Source: Microbacterium hatanonis
GTDB taxonomy: Bacteria; Actinomycetota; Actinomycetes; Actinomycetales; Microbacteriaceae
Length of the DNA: 64,000 nt
Direction of reading: 5' to 3'
Assembly (NCBI RefSeq): GCF_008017415.1
Contig: NZ_VRSV01000001.1
Span: 62,001 to 126,000 of the forward strand
This document shows, piece by piece, positions 8,874 to 17,822 of the stretch (its first letter is position 1; every line of letters begins with the position of its first letter). The notes under the pieces were generated by a model, which made no database searches, was not told the DNA's origin, and saw only the letters and a list, made by a program, of their open reading frames with translations. The translations under genes were made by a program, and so were the position numbers.

Positions 8874-8896
8874 GAGGTGACGCGTCTCGTCACCTC
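8874..8896. promoter_or_regulatory. Palindromic operator candidate
   Basis: GAGGTGACG and its perfect complement CGTCACCTC are separated by five bases. The site lies in the divergent region between the marR-like gene and the secreted phosphoesterase gene. The size and symmetry suit a dimeric regulator such as MarR. Confidence 0.5.
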
Positions 8897-8993
8897 CCGG
8901 CCACGTGCGCTCCGGGCTTCGTTCACGACCGAGCCGTTCGCCGTTCGTAGGTTCGGGAGGTCTCCTTTCCTCCCCCCGGAAGGCCTGGTCCTC

Positions 8994-11900
8994 GTGCCTG
9001 CTCCCCGTTCCCTCCCCGCAGTCGGCGTCGTCGCCGCGCTGGTGTCCGTTCTCGCGCTGAGTCCGTCGGCGGTCGCCGCCCCGGCTGTCGCGCCCTCGAT
9101 CATCGTGACCGAGATCGTCGGCGACAACGTCGGCGTCGACACCTACGAGTACATCGAGGTGCACAACACCACGGATGCGGCGGTGGACCTCGCCGCCTCC
9201 GGCATCTCGTTCGCCTACTCCTACGTCGACTCCGACCTCCGCGACCGCGATGTGCCGCTCACCGTCGCGGAGCCGCTCGTGCTGGGCAGCGGTGAGACGG
9301 CTGTGCTGTGGCTGAGCTACACGAGCTCGTCGGTCGATTCCTTCGCCCGTTCGATCGACGAGTTCCGCGCGTACCACTCCGTGCCGGCCGACACCCGGGT
9401 AGTGCGCATCACCGGACAGGCTGGCATCGCGAACGCGGGGGACCGCGGGATTCGCGTCGTGCAGGACGACGCGCTCGTCTCGTGGTCGCACGTTCCCGCC
9501 GGCGGCTTCGGCGCCGACCTCGCAACGCACTTCCGGCTGCCCCAGGACGCGGCGGATCTCGGGCTCGAGGCGCTGAGCACCTCGGCACCGCGCTCGCCGG
9601 GTGTGGTCGACCCCGGGGCTCTCGTGCGCCCGACGCCCGAGCCCGAGCCGCAGCCCGGCGAGGGCAGCCCGTGGCCGCTCGTCGTCACCGAGATCGCCCC
9701 CGACAACGCCTCGTTCGACGACTACGAGTTCTTCGAGGTGCACAACACCACCGCGGCCGACATCGACCTGAATGCGGGTTACTCGTTCCGTTACGGGTCC
9801 GACCAGTCGGACGCCGTGGACGGCGGTGTCGAGCTGGTGGTCGCCGGCGATACGGTCGTGAGCGCCGGCGAGACGATCGTCTACTGGCTCAGCTATACCT
9901 CCGGCAACGTCGACTCCTTCGCCAAGACCGAGGAGCAGTTCCGCGCGCAGTGGAGCGTGCCCGCCGAGACCCGCGTCGTGCGGGTGACGGGTCAGCCCGG
10001 CATGGCCAATGGCGGAGACCGCGGCATCCGGATCATCCGCGACGGACAGCTCGTCAGCCGCTCGTTCTACCCCGCCGGCTCTGTCGGGGTCGACCTGACG
10101 GCGCACTTCGCCCTCCCCGGCACCCGCGAGGCCAAGGTACTCGACCTGTTCGCATCGAAGGCGGCGCCCAGCCCCGGCGTGGTCGACCCCGCCGCTCTCG
10201 TCGTGCCCGCCGTGGAACCCACCCCGACTCCGAACCCCACCGAGACGACGCCGCCGGTCGACGAACCGTTCGACTCGACGCCCGGGTTCGACCCGCAGCC
10301 CGACTCCGGAGTGGCGACCGCCCCGCTGCAGGTCACCGAGGTGCTCCCCGATTCGCGCATCAACCTCGCCGGGTCCGACGCGTACGAATTCATCGAGGTC
10401 TACAACGCCAGCGACACCGCCATCGACTTCTCCGACTACTCGATCAACTACCTCTATCCCGACAATGGCACCTCGGTGCTGTGGCCGGCCGTCCCCGGCG
10501 ACGTCGAGATCGCCCCCGGACAGACCCTGGTCTTCTGGATCAAGAACGGCGGCAACGCGGCGCTCGGCGCGTCGGACTTCAACGCGGCGTTCGGCACGTC
10601 GCTCACGATGGGCGAGAACCTGGTCGAGATCACCAGCGCGGGCATGGCCAACGGCAGCGCCCGCGGCATCGAAGTGGTGACCAATACCGGTCACACCGTG
10701 AGTCGCGCGCTCTACAACATGAACCTCCCGACCAAGGATGTGCAGCCGGATCAGGGGATCCGCTACATCGCCGGGGAGGAAGACGCCGCGCAGGCCCGCC
10801 TGCTCGACGTCGTTCCCGCCACTCCCGGCACGGTGCAGGCCGATCAGGTGCCGGCCGGTCTGCAGATCGTTGCCGCCGACACCGTGGCGCCGACGATCGT
10901 CGACCGCACCGCCGACTCGATCGACCCCGCGGCCGACTTCGCGATGACCTTCGAGATCGCCGATGACGTCGACGCCCGGACGGCGACCCTGACGCTCGCG
11001 AACGACGTCGACCCCGGTTCGCGCACCATCAACCTGCGCGACAACGGCCAGGGCGTCTACACCTTCGTCGTCCCCGCCGTCGACCTGACCGGCAAGGCCT
11101 GGTACGAGTACTCCGTGGTGGTGAGCGACGGCACCAACCAGACGACGCTCGAGACGACCCGCGTGGCCGTCGACGGGGCCGACACCTCGCCCGTGCGAAT
11201 CAACCTCGACGACGACCAGTTCGTCTCGGGGGTCACCGAGGTGATCGCCGCCGGTGAGAGCTACCCCTCCACCGTGCAGCTGTCGATCGGCGGCGAGCAG
11301 GTCGCGACCGAGCCGAGCCTGGAGCGCGCGCCCGTCTTCGCCTTCGAGGTGTCGGGGGTCAACTTCTACTTCAAGAACGGCGTGCTCGTCGGCGAGGGTG
11401 ATGATCGCGATGTGCTGCGCATCTTCGATCACACGATCAACGACTGGGAGACCCTCACCACCGCGGTGCCGTTGGAGCACGTGCGTCAGGGTGATGAGCT
11501 CGTCGTCAGCGTGTGGGCCGGCACCAAGAAGGCGCCGGAGATCGACCTCGGCGAGAACAACGACGATTTCGACATCCGCGGCCTCCGGCTCATCCTCCCC
11601 GACGGGCGCACCCTGGCCCCGAGCGGCTACGACGACCCGTCGAAGGTGCTCGGCATGGGTGACAGCGTCAACGGTTCGGGCGGGCCTACCGGAAAGCTCG
11701 ACTACTTCGACGCGCGATTCACGCTGCCCGCGGATGCCTTCTCGGCGGTATCGACCGCGTGGGACACCGCGTCTGCGGCGGACGGGCCGGTCGAGATCGT
11801 CGCGTCCGACGGCGACGACACCGCCACTCGCCGCGTGACGGTCGACAACACGGCACCCGTCGTCACCTCCATGGTCGACGACGAGTACCGGGGCGAGTTC

Positions 11901-14150
11901 GTCCTCGACGCATCCATCACCGATGCCGGAGCAGGCGTCGCCTCGAGCGCCGTCACCCTCGACGGTGCGGCGATCGAGCTGCCCTTCACCACCTCGTCGG
12001 TGACCCTGACCCCCGGCGACCACGTGATGGAGGTCACGGCGGCCGACGCCCTCGGCAACTCGACGACCTGGTCGGCGACCTTCCGGACCTACGAGGAGCA
12101 GCCGTCCTCCGAGGTCGTCGCGCCGACCGACGGCGCCGAGGTGAAGGCCGGCGACGTGACGCTGCGCGCCACGGTGGATGACCCCATGGGTGATGTGCTC
12201 GACGTGCAGTTCCTCGAGGGCGAGCGGTTCGATCTCTCCGACGCCGAGGTGACCGCGCAGTCGGGCACCGTCAACGATGCGCGCGACACTCGACGTGAGG
12301 CGGTCGGGGTGTTGTCGGCCGATGAACTGCGAGCTCTCGCGCCGCTGGGCGGCGTCGGAACCGACGTCTCATCGTCGACCGAGTTCCCGTACCAGCTGTT
12401 CGACGTCTCGGTGGGCGACGACGTCGCGGGCTCGCAGGTGCGCACCGCGTGGCAGGGGCGCGCGAACGCCGACGCGACCGTCTTCCTCTACGCGCTCCGC
12501 GGCGACGGCTCGGGCTGGGACGAGGTCGACCGCCACGTCGCGACGACGGACGGCGAGCAGTTCGAGCTGTCGGGGATCGTCACGGCGGCCGACCATCTGC
12601 GTGACGGCAAGGTGCGAATGCTGGTGCAGCACTCGGAGGGATTCGCCGGCGAGGACCTGAGCACTCGCGACTCGGTGATCACGCCGAACAACCCCGACGA
12701 CGTGGCGCGGTCGGACTACGACTTCACCCTCGCGTGGGAGTCGGACACCCAGTACTACAACGAGAACACCGTGGCCGGTAACCCGTTGAAGCACCAGGAG
12801 GCGATCCATTCGTACCTGCTCGACCAGCGCGACGAGCTTAACCTGCAGTACCTGTTCCACACCGGCGACATCGTCGACGACTGGGACCAGGAGTACCAGT
12901 GGAAGGACAACGCCGACCCGCAGTACGCGCGTCTGGATGAGGCGGGTCTGCCGTACGGCGTTCTCGCCGGCAACCACGACGTCGGATCGGAACTGGCCGA
13001 CTACAGCGAATACGCGAAGTGGTTCGGCGCGGCCCGGTTCGCGGGCAACCCCTGGTACGGCGAGAGCTACCAGGACAACCGCGGACACTACGACCTGATC
13101 TCGGCCGGCGGCATCGACTTCATCATGGTGTACCAGGGGTGGGGCCCGGGTGATGAGGAGATCGACTGGATGAACGAGGTGCTCGCGCGGTACCCCGATC
13201 GGGTCGCGATCCTCGCGCAGCACGAGTTCATCCTCACCACGGGCGGTCTCGGCGACATCCCGCAACGCATCCTCGACGAGGTCGTGGCCACCAACCCGAA
13301 CGTCAAGATGGTGTTCTCGGGCCACTACCACGACGCCCTCACCCGTGAGGACTCGTTCGACGACGACGGCGACGGGGTCAACGACCGCACCGTGTACTCG
13401 ATGCTGTTCGACTACCAGGGTCTGCCCGAGGGCGGCCTCGGGTACCTCCGTCTGCTGCACTTCGACAACGAGGGCGAGAAGATGATGGTGCGCACCTACT
13501 CGCCGTCGCTCGATGACTACAACTCCGACGACGCGGGCCTGCTCGACCCGGTCATCGATCCGAGCGACCCGTACGTGCACCAGCAGTTCGAGCTGACGTA
13601 CGACCAGCTCGGCATCGTGCCGGGCGTACGCACCCTGGGCACCGACTCGTTCACCGCCGAGGTGCTCTCCCCGACGCAGATCGCCTCGTTCGAGAACGTC
13701 GCGAGCGGCACCACGGTGGAGGCGACGTGGTCGGTGACGCAGCTCGGCGAGCACGGCTGGTACGTGCGCACGACCGATCCGTACGGCGCGATCGACTACT
13801 CGCCGGTGTCGACGTTCACGGTGGTCGACGCCGCCGTGGAGCCGGAGCCGGAGGAGCCCGGCACGGGTGAGCCGGGTACGGGTGGGCCGGGTACGGGTGA
13901 GCCGGGTACGGGTGGACCCGGGACCGGTCAGCCCGGGACGGGTGAACCGGGTTCGAGTGGTCCTGGATCGGGTGGCGCGGGTGGTTCGAGCGGCTCGGGT
14001 ACTGCGGGGGACACCGCGGCCGGAGGTGATCGCGATCTGGCGACCACGGGTTCCGACGCGGCCGATCTCGCCCCGTGGGTGCTCGGGGCGTTCGGGCTCG
14101 CGGTCGCCGGTGCCCTCCTCCTCCTGCTGCGCCGACGTCGCGTGATGTAG
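8994..14150 (+). CDS. Secreted, wall-anchored lamin-tail domain metallophosphoesterase
   Basis: A 1718-residue exported protein. A signal peptide (PRSLPAVGVVAALVSVLA, cleaved near AVA-AP) is followed by three lamin-tail (LTD) repeats starting near residues 34, 228 and 443, each with VTE(I/V) and EYIEVHN-like strands. Ig-like and poorly defined beta modules follow to about residue 1240. A calcineurin-type phosphoesterase spans about 1241-1450, with the motifs ESDTQ, TGDIVDD, LAGNHDVG, QHE and SGHYHDA. The tail has a five-residue repeat (xPGTG), then LATTG at 1682-1686, a hydrophobic helix and RRRR, a sortase-E-like (LAxTG) sorting signal. The GTG at 8994 was chosen because it places the signal peptide at the N-terminus; GGAAGG lies about ten bases upstream. 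It may hydrolyse extracellular phosphoesters or nucleotides; the substrate is unknown. Confidence 0.85.
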   Translation: MPAPRSLPAVGVVAALVSVLALSPSAVAAPAVAPSIIVTEIVGDNVGVDTYEYIEVHNTTDAAVDLAASGISFAYSYVDSDLRDRDVPLTVAEPLVLGSGETAVLWLSYTSSSVDSFARSIDEFRAYHSVPADTRVVRITGQAGIANAGDRGIRVVQDDALVSWSHVPAGGFGADLATHFRLPQDAADLGLEALSTSAPRSPGVVDPGALVRPTPEPEPQPGEGSPWPLVVTEIAPDNASFDDYEFFEVHNTTAADIDLNAGYSFRYGSDQSDAVDGGVELVVAGDTVVSAGETIVYWLSYTSGNVDSFAKTEEQFRAQWSVPAETRVVRVTGQPGMANGGDRGIRIIRDGQLVSRSFYPAGSVGVDLTAHFALPGTREAKVLDLFASKAAPSPGVVDPAALVVPAVEPTPTPNPTETTPPVDEPFDSTPGFDPQPDSGVATAPLQVTEVLPDSRINLAGSDAYEFIEVYNASDTAIDFSDYSINYLYPDNGTSVLWPAVPGDVEIAPGQTLVFWIKNGGNAALGASDFNAAFGTSLTMGENLVEITSAGMANGSARGIEVVTNTGHTVSRALYNMNLPTKDVQPDQGIRYIAGEEDAAQARLLDVVPATPGTVQADQVPAGLQIVAADTVAPTIVDRTADSIDPAADFAMTFEIADDVDARTATLTLANDVDPGSRTINLRDNGQGVYTFVVPAVDLTGKAWYEYSVVVSDGTNQTTLETTRVAVDGADTSPVRINLDDDQFVSGVTEVIAAGESYPSTVQLSIGGEQVATEPSLERAPVFAFEVSGVNFYFKNGVLVGEGDDRDVLRIFDHTINDWETLTTAVPLEHVRQGDELVVSVWAGTKKAPEIDLGENNDDFDIRGLRLILPDGRTLAPSGYDDPSKVLGMGDSVNGSGGPTGKLDYFDARFTLPADAFSAVSTAWDTASAADGPVEIVASDGDDTATRRVTVDNTAPVVTSMVDDEYRGEFVLDASITDAGAGVASSAVTLDGAAIELPFTTSSVTLTPGDHVMEVTAADALGNSTTWSATFRTYEEQPSSEVVAPTDGAEVKAGDVTLRATVDDPMGDVLDVQFLEGERFDLSDAEVTAQSGTVNDARDTRREAVGVLSADELRALAPLGGVGTDVSSSTEFPYQLFDVSVGDDVAGSQVRTAWQGRANADATVFLYALRGDGSGWDEVDRHVATTDGEQFELSGIVTAADHLRDGKVRMLVQHSEGFAGEDLSTRDSVITPNNPDDVARSDYDFTLAWESDTQYYNENTVAGNPLKHQEAIHSYLLDQRDELNLQYLFHTGDIVDDWDQEYQWKDNADPQYARLDEAGLPYGVLAGNHDVGSELADYSEYAKWFGAARFAGNPWYGESYQDNRGHYDLISAGGIDFIMVYQGWGPGDEEIDWMNEVLARYPDRVAILAQHEFILTTGGLGDIPQRILDEVVATNPNVKMVFSGHYHDALTREDSFDDDGDGVNDRTVYSMLFDYQGLPEGGLGYLRLLHFDNEGEKMMVRTYSPSLDDYNSDDAGLLDPVIDPSDPYVHQQFELTYDQLGIVPGVRTLGTDSFTAEVLSPTQIASFENVASGTTVEATWSVTQLGEHGWYVRTTDPYGAIDYSPVSTFTVVDAAVEPEPEEPGTGEPGTGGPGTGEPGTGGPGTGQPGTGEPGSSGPGSGGAGGSSGSGTAGDTAAGGDRDLATTGSDAADLAPWVLGAFGLAVAGALLLLLRRRRVM
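13854..13958 (+). repeat. 15-bp tandem repeat encoding xPGTG
   Basis: Seven copies of a 15-base unit (type GAGCCGGGTACGGGT) encode EPGTG, GPGTG or QPGTG, the last degenerating to EPGSS. This is a wall-spanning linker before the sorting signal, and its copy number is likely to vary between strains. Confidence 0.85.
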
Positions 14151-14171
14151 GCGACGTCGAGGAATCGAGCG

Positions 14172-14209
14172 GCGGATGCTGCGGGCTCACGAAGGCTCGC
14201 AGCATCCGC
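14172..14209 (+). terminator. Rho-independent-like terminator after the phosphoesterase gene
   Basis: GCGGATGCTGCG at 14172-14183 pairs perfectly with 14198-14209. The stem can extend inward through G-C and G-T pairs, and it is followed by gctttg. It begins about 20 bases after the stop codon. Confidence 0.75.
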
Positions 14210-14227
14210 TGCTTTGTCGGTGCGGGG

Positions 14228-15655
14228 TCAGGGGCCGGTGGCTGCTCTCGACAGCGACGACAGTCGTCGTTGCGGCGAGCCCGCGGTCGTGTGCCAGCGT
14301 TGCGCCGGGTCGAGCCATCTCGGCGCCTTGACCCAGGGGACTCCGCGGACCATCCGTATCTGCCAGCCGGCGGTCTCGAGCGTCCGGTGATGGTGTCAGC
14401 ACAGCAGCACGCCGTTGTCGGTATGGGTCGGGCCGCCCCGCGCGGCAGGCGTGACGTGGTGCACCTCGCACCAGGGAGCGGGAACTCCGCATCCGGGAAT
14501 GATGCAACCGCCGTCGCGGACGCCGATCGCGCGCCGCGTGTGAGCGGGGAAGATGCGCTGCGGCGAGCCGAGTTCGACGATGCGTCCGCCGGGGGAGATC
14601 ACCAGGCGCTGAACCGCCCCGGCGCACCCGATGTGGCGTGCGACCGAGATCGGCACGGCACCCGTGTCGCGCGCCCCGGAGATGACGGCGACGCCGTCTT
14701 CGCGGGCTAGCTGCGCATCGGTCGTCGTGACGACGAGAGTCGGGGCAGCGCCGCCCAGGAGCGGCATGTCCTTCGCTCCTGCGGCGACCTGCAGGATGCC
14801 CGAGAGGGCGTCATGGCGTCGCTGCGCCTGCGTTCGCGGGTCGATCAGCGGGTCGTCGCCGTCGAGGTCCGCGTCGTCGGGGACGAAGGTCGGCCCAGCG
14901 GTGACGCGCGGGTTGAGATAGGCATCCAACATTCTCTGGAGCTGGGCTGCGACCTCGGGGAGCAGGTCGCCGCGAAGGGAGACGATCCCATCGCGTTCGC
15001 GGCCCACGGCGAGCGAGCGTCGGCGTTCTGCGTGATCGCGGTCGGGAAGCGCGCCGTCGGGGTCGAGGTGGAGCGCCCAGACCCTCGCCATGACCGATGT
15101 CTCGTCGGCGGATGCGGCGAGGGCGTCGTCTGACCCGACGGCGGCTTCGACGAGCGCGCGCTCTGCGGCGTCGACATCAGTCGCGGTCGCGACGCCGCGG
15201 TCGCGGACGGGAGTCAGCGCGTCGACGATCGCCGCAGCGGTATCGACACCGATCTCGCCCGCGCGGAAGGCGACCCCGACGTGCTCGAACGTCGCGGGGC
15301 GCGTCTCGCCGGAGAGGGAGGTGCGCCCACGCAGCGGCACCGCCGCCCTCAGGCGTCGTCGAGCGGTCGCGGCGGAGACGAGCGCCACCCGCTCGAGCAG
15401 CTCGGAGGCCGATCGGCAGCCGCGGACACGTGCGAGGCTCTCGTCGCCCCGGTCGGGTCGAGATCGATGGCCGATCTCACCGGCGATCTCGCCCCGGAGC
15501 GCATCGATGAGCCGGCCGAGAGCTTCGGCATCGGCGGCCAGATCGAGAAGTCGATCGTCACTCGCCCCTCTGATCGCCGCACCCGCGAGCACCGGCTCGA
15601 GCAGCGCGCGCAGCTCGTCGCGCGCCTCGCCGATCTCGGTTGCTCGGTGCCTCAT
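14228..15655 (-). pseudogene. DUF222/HNH endonuclease gene interrupted by in-frame TGA
   Basis: The frame encodes a DUF222 domain followed by an HNH nuclease module (CEVHHVTPAARGG, then a DNGVLLC block). A TGA at 14396-14398 ends translation after 419 residues, exactly where homologues have Trp. The same frame continues without shift for 55 codons (HHHRTLETAGWQIR onwards, a normal family C-terminus) to a TGA at 14228-14230. The stop removes the last His of the HNH triad, so a terminated product should lack nuclease activity. A TGG-to-TGA change, stop readthrough or a base-call error all fit. The start is an ATG preceded by CAGAAT and six bases. These genes occur in several copies in actinobacterial genomes. 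Confidence 0.85.
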
Positions 15656-15975
15656 GCATACATTCTGCCCAGGGGTCCCGACATCGAAAGGCGCTGATCA
15701 GCCGTGGAAAGAAGGCTGTGGACAACGTGCCGCTCGCTGGGTCCGGGTAGGAGAGGACGTCTCATCGCCGGGTACAAGTAAGGGCCGGTCGGAGAGGCTT
15801 CCGACCGGCCCTTGTCCCTTGCACCAAGAGTGTCCTGCAATCACATGTAGGTAGCTGCCACAGCAAAACAACTACCGTGCTTGAACTCTATAACGGTGAG
15901 GTAACGGAAGGGAAGAGGTGTCGTTATGTTTCTGTGATTTGTTTTCCGGCCCCGCCTCGTCATCCGAGACCAGCG
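15656..15975. other. Intergenic region, AT-richer than surroundings
   Basis: This 320-base stretch holds no convincing gene. It contains a terminator-like hairpin (15781-15812) and a patch at about 15840-15950 of visibly lower GC. Within the patch, GGAAGGGAAGAGG precedes ATG TTT CTG TGA (15926-15937), too short to call a gene. No tRNA cloverleaf could be folded by eye. Confidence 0.5.
15781..15812. terminator. Hairpin terminator
   Basis: AGGGCCGGTCGGA pairs perfectly with TCCGACCGGCCCT across a six-base loop (gaggct), followed on the plus strand by tgtccctt. On the minus strand it lies about 165 bases after the SnoaL-like gene and may end that operon; no plus-strand gene precedes it. Confidence 0.7.
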
Positions 15976-16401
15976 TCAGGCGGTGGCGGCCTCGGCGACC
16001 TTGGCCGTGTCGACGAACTGTTCGAAGCGGACGATGAGCCCGCCGCGAACGGTGAAGGCATGGGCGACGCGGACGTTCAGCCTCTTGCTGGTACCGCGGT
16101 GCGTCGCCGTGTAGCGGGCGAGCACGACGACGTTCTCGCCGTCGACGACGTAGGTGTCGTCGTGGGCGGTCCAGCCCTCCCAATCGCGCCCGAGGATCTC
16201 CATGACGTTCGAGGTGACGCCTTCCGGGGTGCGGTAGGTGCCGGCCAGGGGGAATCCCGCCATCTCGGTCCATTCCACGTCGGGGGCGAGCGTCGCGCGC
16301 AGCGCGTCGAGGTCTCCTGCCGCGGATGCGAGGTACTGGCGGCGCACCACGTCGCGCGGAGCGACGGATGCGTGCGGATCGGTCTGCTCGTTCAGCCCCA
16401 C
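15976..16401 (-). CDS. SnoaL-like (NTF2-fold) protein
   Basis: A 141-residue protein with the cone-shaped NTF2/SnoaL fold: DVVRRQYLASAAGDLDALRATL, then a DVEWTEMAG strand and the C-terminal FTVRGGLIVRFEQFVD. The family includes small isomerases, cyclases and ligand-binding proteins, and no catalytic residues can be assigned with confidence. The GTG start overlaps the end of the upstream MBL-fold gene by ten bases, implying translational coupling. The pair probably acts on one compound under the palindrome at 17271. Confidence 0.8.
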   Translation of the reverse strand: MGLNEQTDPHASVAPRDVVRRQYLASAAGDLDALRATLAPDVEWTEMAGFPLAGTYRTPEGVTSNVMEILGRDWEGWTAHDDTYVVDGENVVVLARYTATHRGTSKRLNVRVAHAFTVRGGLIVRFEQFVDTAKVAEAATA

Positions 16402-17198
16402 GTCATCTCCCCCTTCGCGACCTTCGGCCCGATCTGTGCGGCGATCAGCATGCCGGACTCGGGGTAGGCCTCCACCAGGGCGGACGTCGCGCCTGCGCCG
16501 TCGGACGCAGCATCCACGATCCTCTCGAAATCCTGCAGATAGGCGCGCGTATAGGAGATCGCGGTCGCGTCGTTCGGGGTTCCGGGCAGCCGGTGCCCTG
16601 CGACGACGAACCGGGGGTCCAACGCCGACATCTCATCGAGCAGATCCACCCACGCGGCGCGCTGGGCGGGGGTTGCGGTGTCCGCCGTCCACACGTGCTC
16701 CTGCTGGAAGAGCAGAACACCCCCGAGGATCGCGCGGTCCTGCGCCACCCAGAGATACGCGCGATCGGGAAGGGTGGCCGACCCTCCTCTGAGCTCCAGC
16801 CGCTGGCCGTCCACGACGAGGTCGTCATCGCCGACGGCGGTGATCTCCGCGAGGCGCGTCGGAAGGTTGGGTCCGAGCGCCGACCAGGCGCCCAGTTTGC
16901 CCGGGAACGAATCGCGGATGTGCTCGATCACGATCGGTGTCGCGACGATGGCCGCATCCGGGAACGCGTCGGCGATGGCTTCGAGGCCGAAGTAGAAGTC
17001 GGGGTCGGCATGGCTGACGAAGACGGTCTTCAGGGTCTTGCCGGAATCGAGCACGGCGGCGACGAGGCGGTGCCCGTCGGCGCGGGTGAAGCCGGCGTCG
17101 ATGAGCAGGGCCTCGGTGTCGCCGGTCACGAGGACCGCCGACTTGTTCTTCGAGCCCGCGGGGAAGTCGAGGTCGAAGACCTCGTAGGAAAGAGGCAT
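16392..17198 (-). CDS. Metallo-beta-lactamase-fold protein with altered metal motif
   Basis: A 268-residue MBL-fold hydrolase related to the Vmh-type group. The usual HxHxDH motif appears as HADPDF (in VFVSHADPDFYFG), so the second His is Asp and the third His is Phe, giving at most a reduced metal site. A later VVAGHRLPG supplies another metal-site His. No signal peptide is visible. AAAGG precedes the ATG. Its promoter region carries a perfect 22-base palindrome, and a marR-like gene lies just upstream in the same direction. The substrate is unknown. Confidence 0.82.
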   Translation of the reverse strand: MPLSYEVFDLDFPAGSKNKSAVLVTGDTEALLIDAGFTRADGHRLVAAVLDSGKTLKTVFVSHADPDFYFGLEAIADAFPDAAIVATPIVIEHIRDSFPGKLGAWSALGPNLPTRLAEITAVGDDDLVVDGQRLELRGGSATLPDRAYLWVAQDRAILGGVLLFQQEHVWTADTATPAQRAAWVDLLDEMSALDPRFVVAGHRLPGTPNDATAISYTRAYLQDFERIVDAASDGAGATSALVEAYPESGMLIAAQIGPKVAKGEMTWG

Positions 17199-17270
17199 GG
17201 GGCAGCCTTTCGTGGGTGAGGTCGGCAGTGCCGAGTGCCGCGGTTCGATTCGCGGTACGAAGGTGCCAAC

Positions 17271-17292
17271 AATAGCTGACGAGTCAGCTATT
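17271..17292. promoter_or_regulatory. MarR-type operator upstream of MBL/SnoaL genes
   Basis: AATAGCTGAC and its perfect complement GTCAGCTATT are separated by GA. The site is 73 bases before the MBL gene start and 36 bases after the stop of the marR-like gene, so repression of the MBL/SnoaL pair by that regulator is the simplest reading. Confidence 0.65.
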
Positions 17293-17327
17293 CCCGCCGC
17301 GGGAACTCGCCGTGATCTTCGGTCGCC

Positions 17328-17822
17328 CTACGGCATGACGGGGAGAGCCCGCGCGGCGTTGCGGCTCAGAGTCCGTACGGCGGCGGCGAGAGCCTCCGCC
17401 TGATCGGCTGGAAGCGCGTCGATCAGGTAGGTCTCGATGTTTCGGGCGTGCAGATCGCTCGCGCGGGTGACGACCTCCTCACCGTGCGGGGTGAGCTCTA
17501 CCAGCTGCACGCGAGCGTCGTGCGATGCGGCGTGCCGCGTCACCAGGCCGTCCGCGACGGCACGCTGCACCAGGCGGGTCGCCCCGCCGGAGGTCAGCAC
17601 GCGGGATTGGGCGATATCGCGGAGCGCGATCCCCCCGTCACCAGCCCGCCCCACGAGCAGGAGCAGCTCGTAGATCGAGTGCGTGATGCCCACGTTCTCC
17701 TCCAGCGACCGGCCGAGGAGGTACTCCAGTCCGTTCGCCGCACCCAGCAGCCGGCCGAAGACGAGGATCCGAGGATCATTGGCGGCGGCCTTCGCTGAAG
17801 GGAACCCGGTTCGATCGCTCAC
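17328..17822 (-). CDS. MarR family transcriptional regulator
   Basis: A 164-residue MarR-type regulator. The helix-turn-helix region reads ALRDIAQSRVLTSGGATRLVQRAVADGLV, followed by the wing (HDARVQLVELTPHG). The GTG start overlaps the stop of the preceding efflux gene (GTGA), so it can be translated with the metal operon. TACGGT six bases before the GTG also offers an internal leaderless promoter. The perfect palindrome at 17271-17292 downstream is its likely operator. Confidence 0.88.
   Translation of the reverse strand: MSDRTGFPSAKAAANDPRILVFGRLLGAANGLEYLLGRSLEENVGITHSIYELLLLVGRAGDGGIALRDIAQSRVLTSGGATRLVQRAVADGLVTRHAASHDARVQLVELTPHGEEVVTRASDLHARNIETYLIDALPADQAEALAAAVRTLSRNAARALPVMP

Noticed and set aside
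8346..12023. A continuous open frame of over 1200 codons antisense to the secreted phosphoesterase gene
   Set aside because: It is produced by the GC-rich third positions of the real gene. Its Arg/His/Gly/Val-rich translation has no domains, and only its last 146 codons (the MarR gene) are real.
14396..14398. The TGA in the HNH gene as a selenocysteine codon
   Set aside because: Homologues have Trp here, no SECIS-like hairpin is evident directly after it, and no selenocysteine machinery is in the window.
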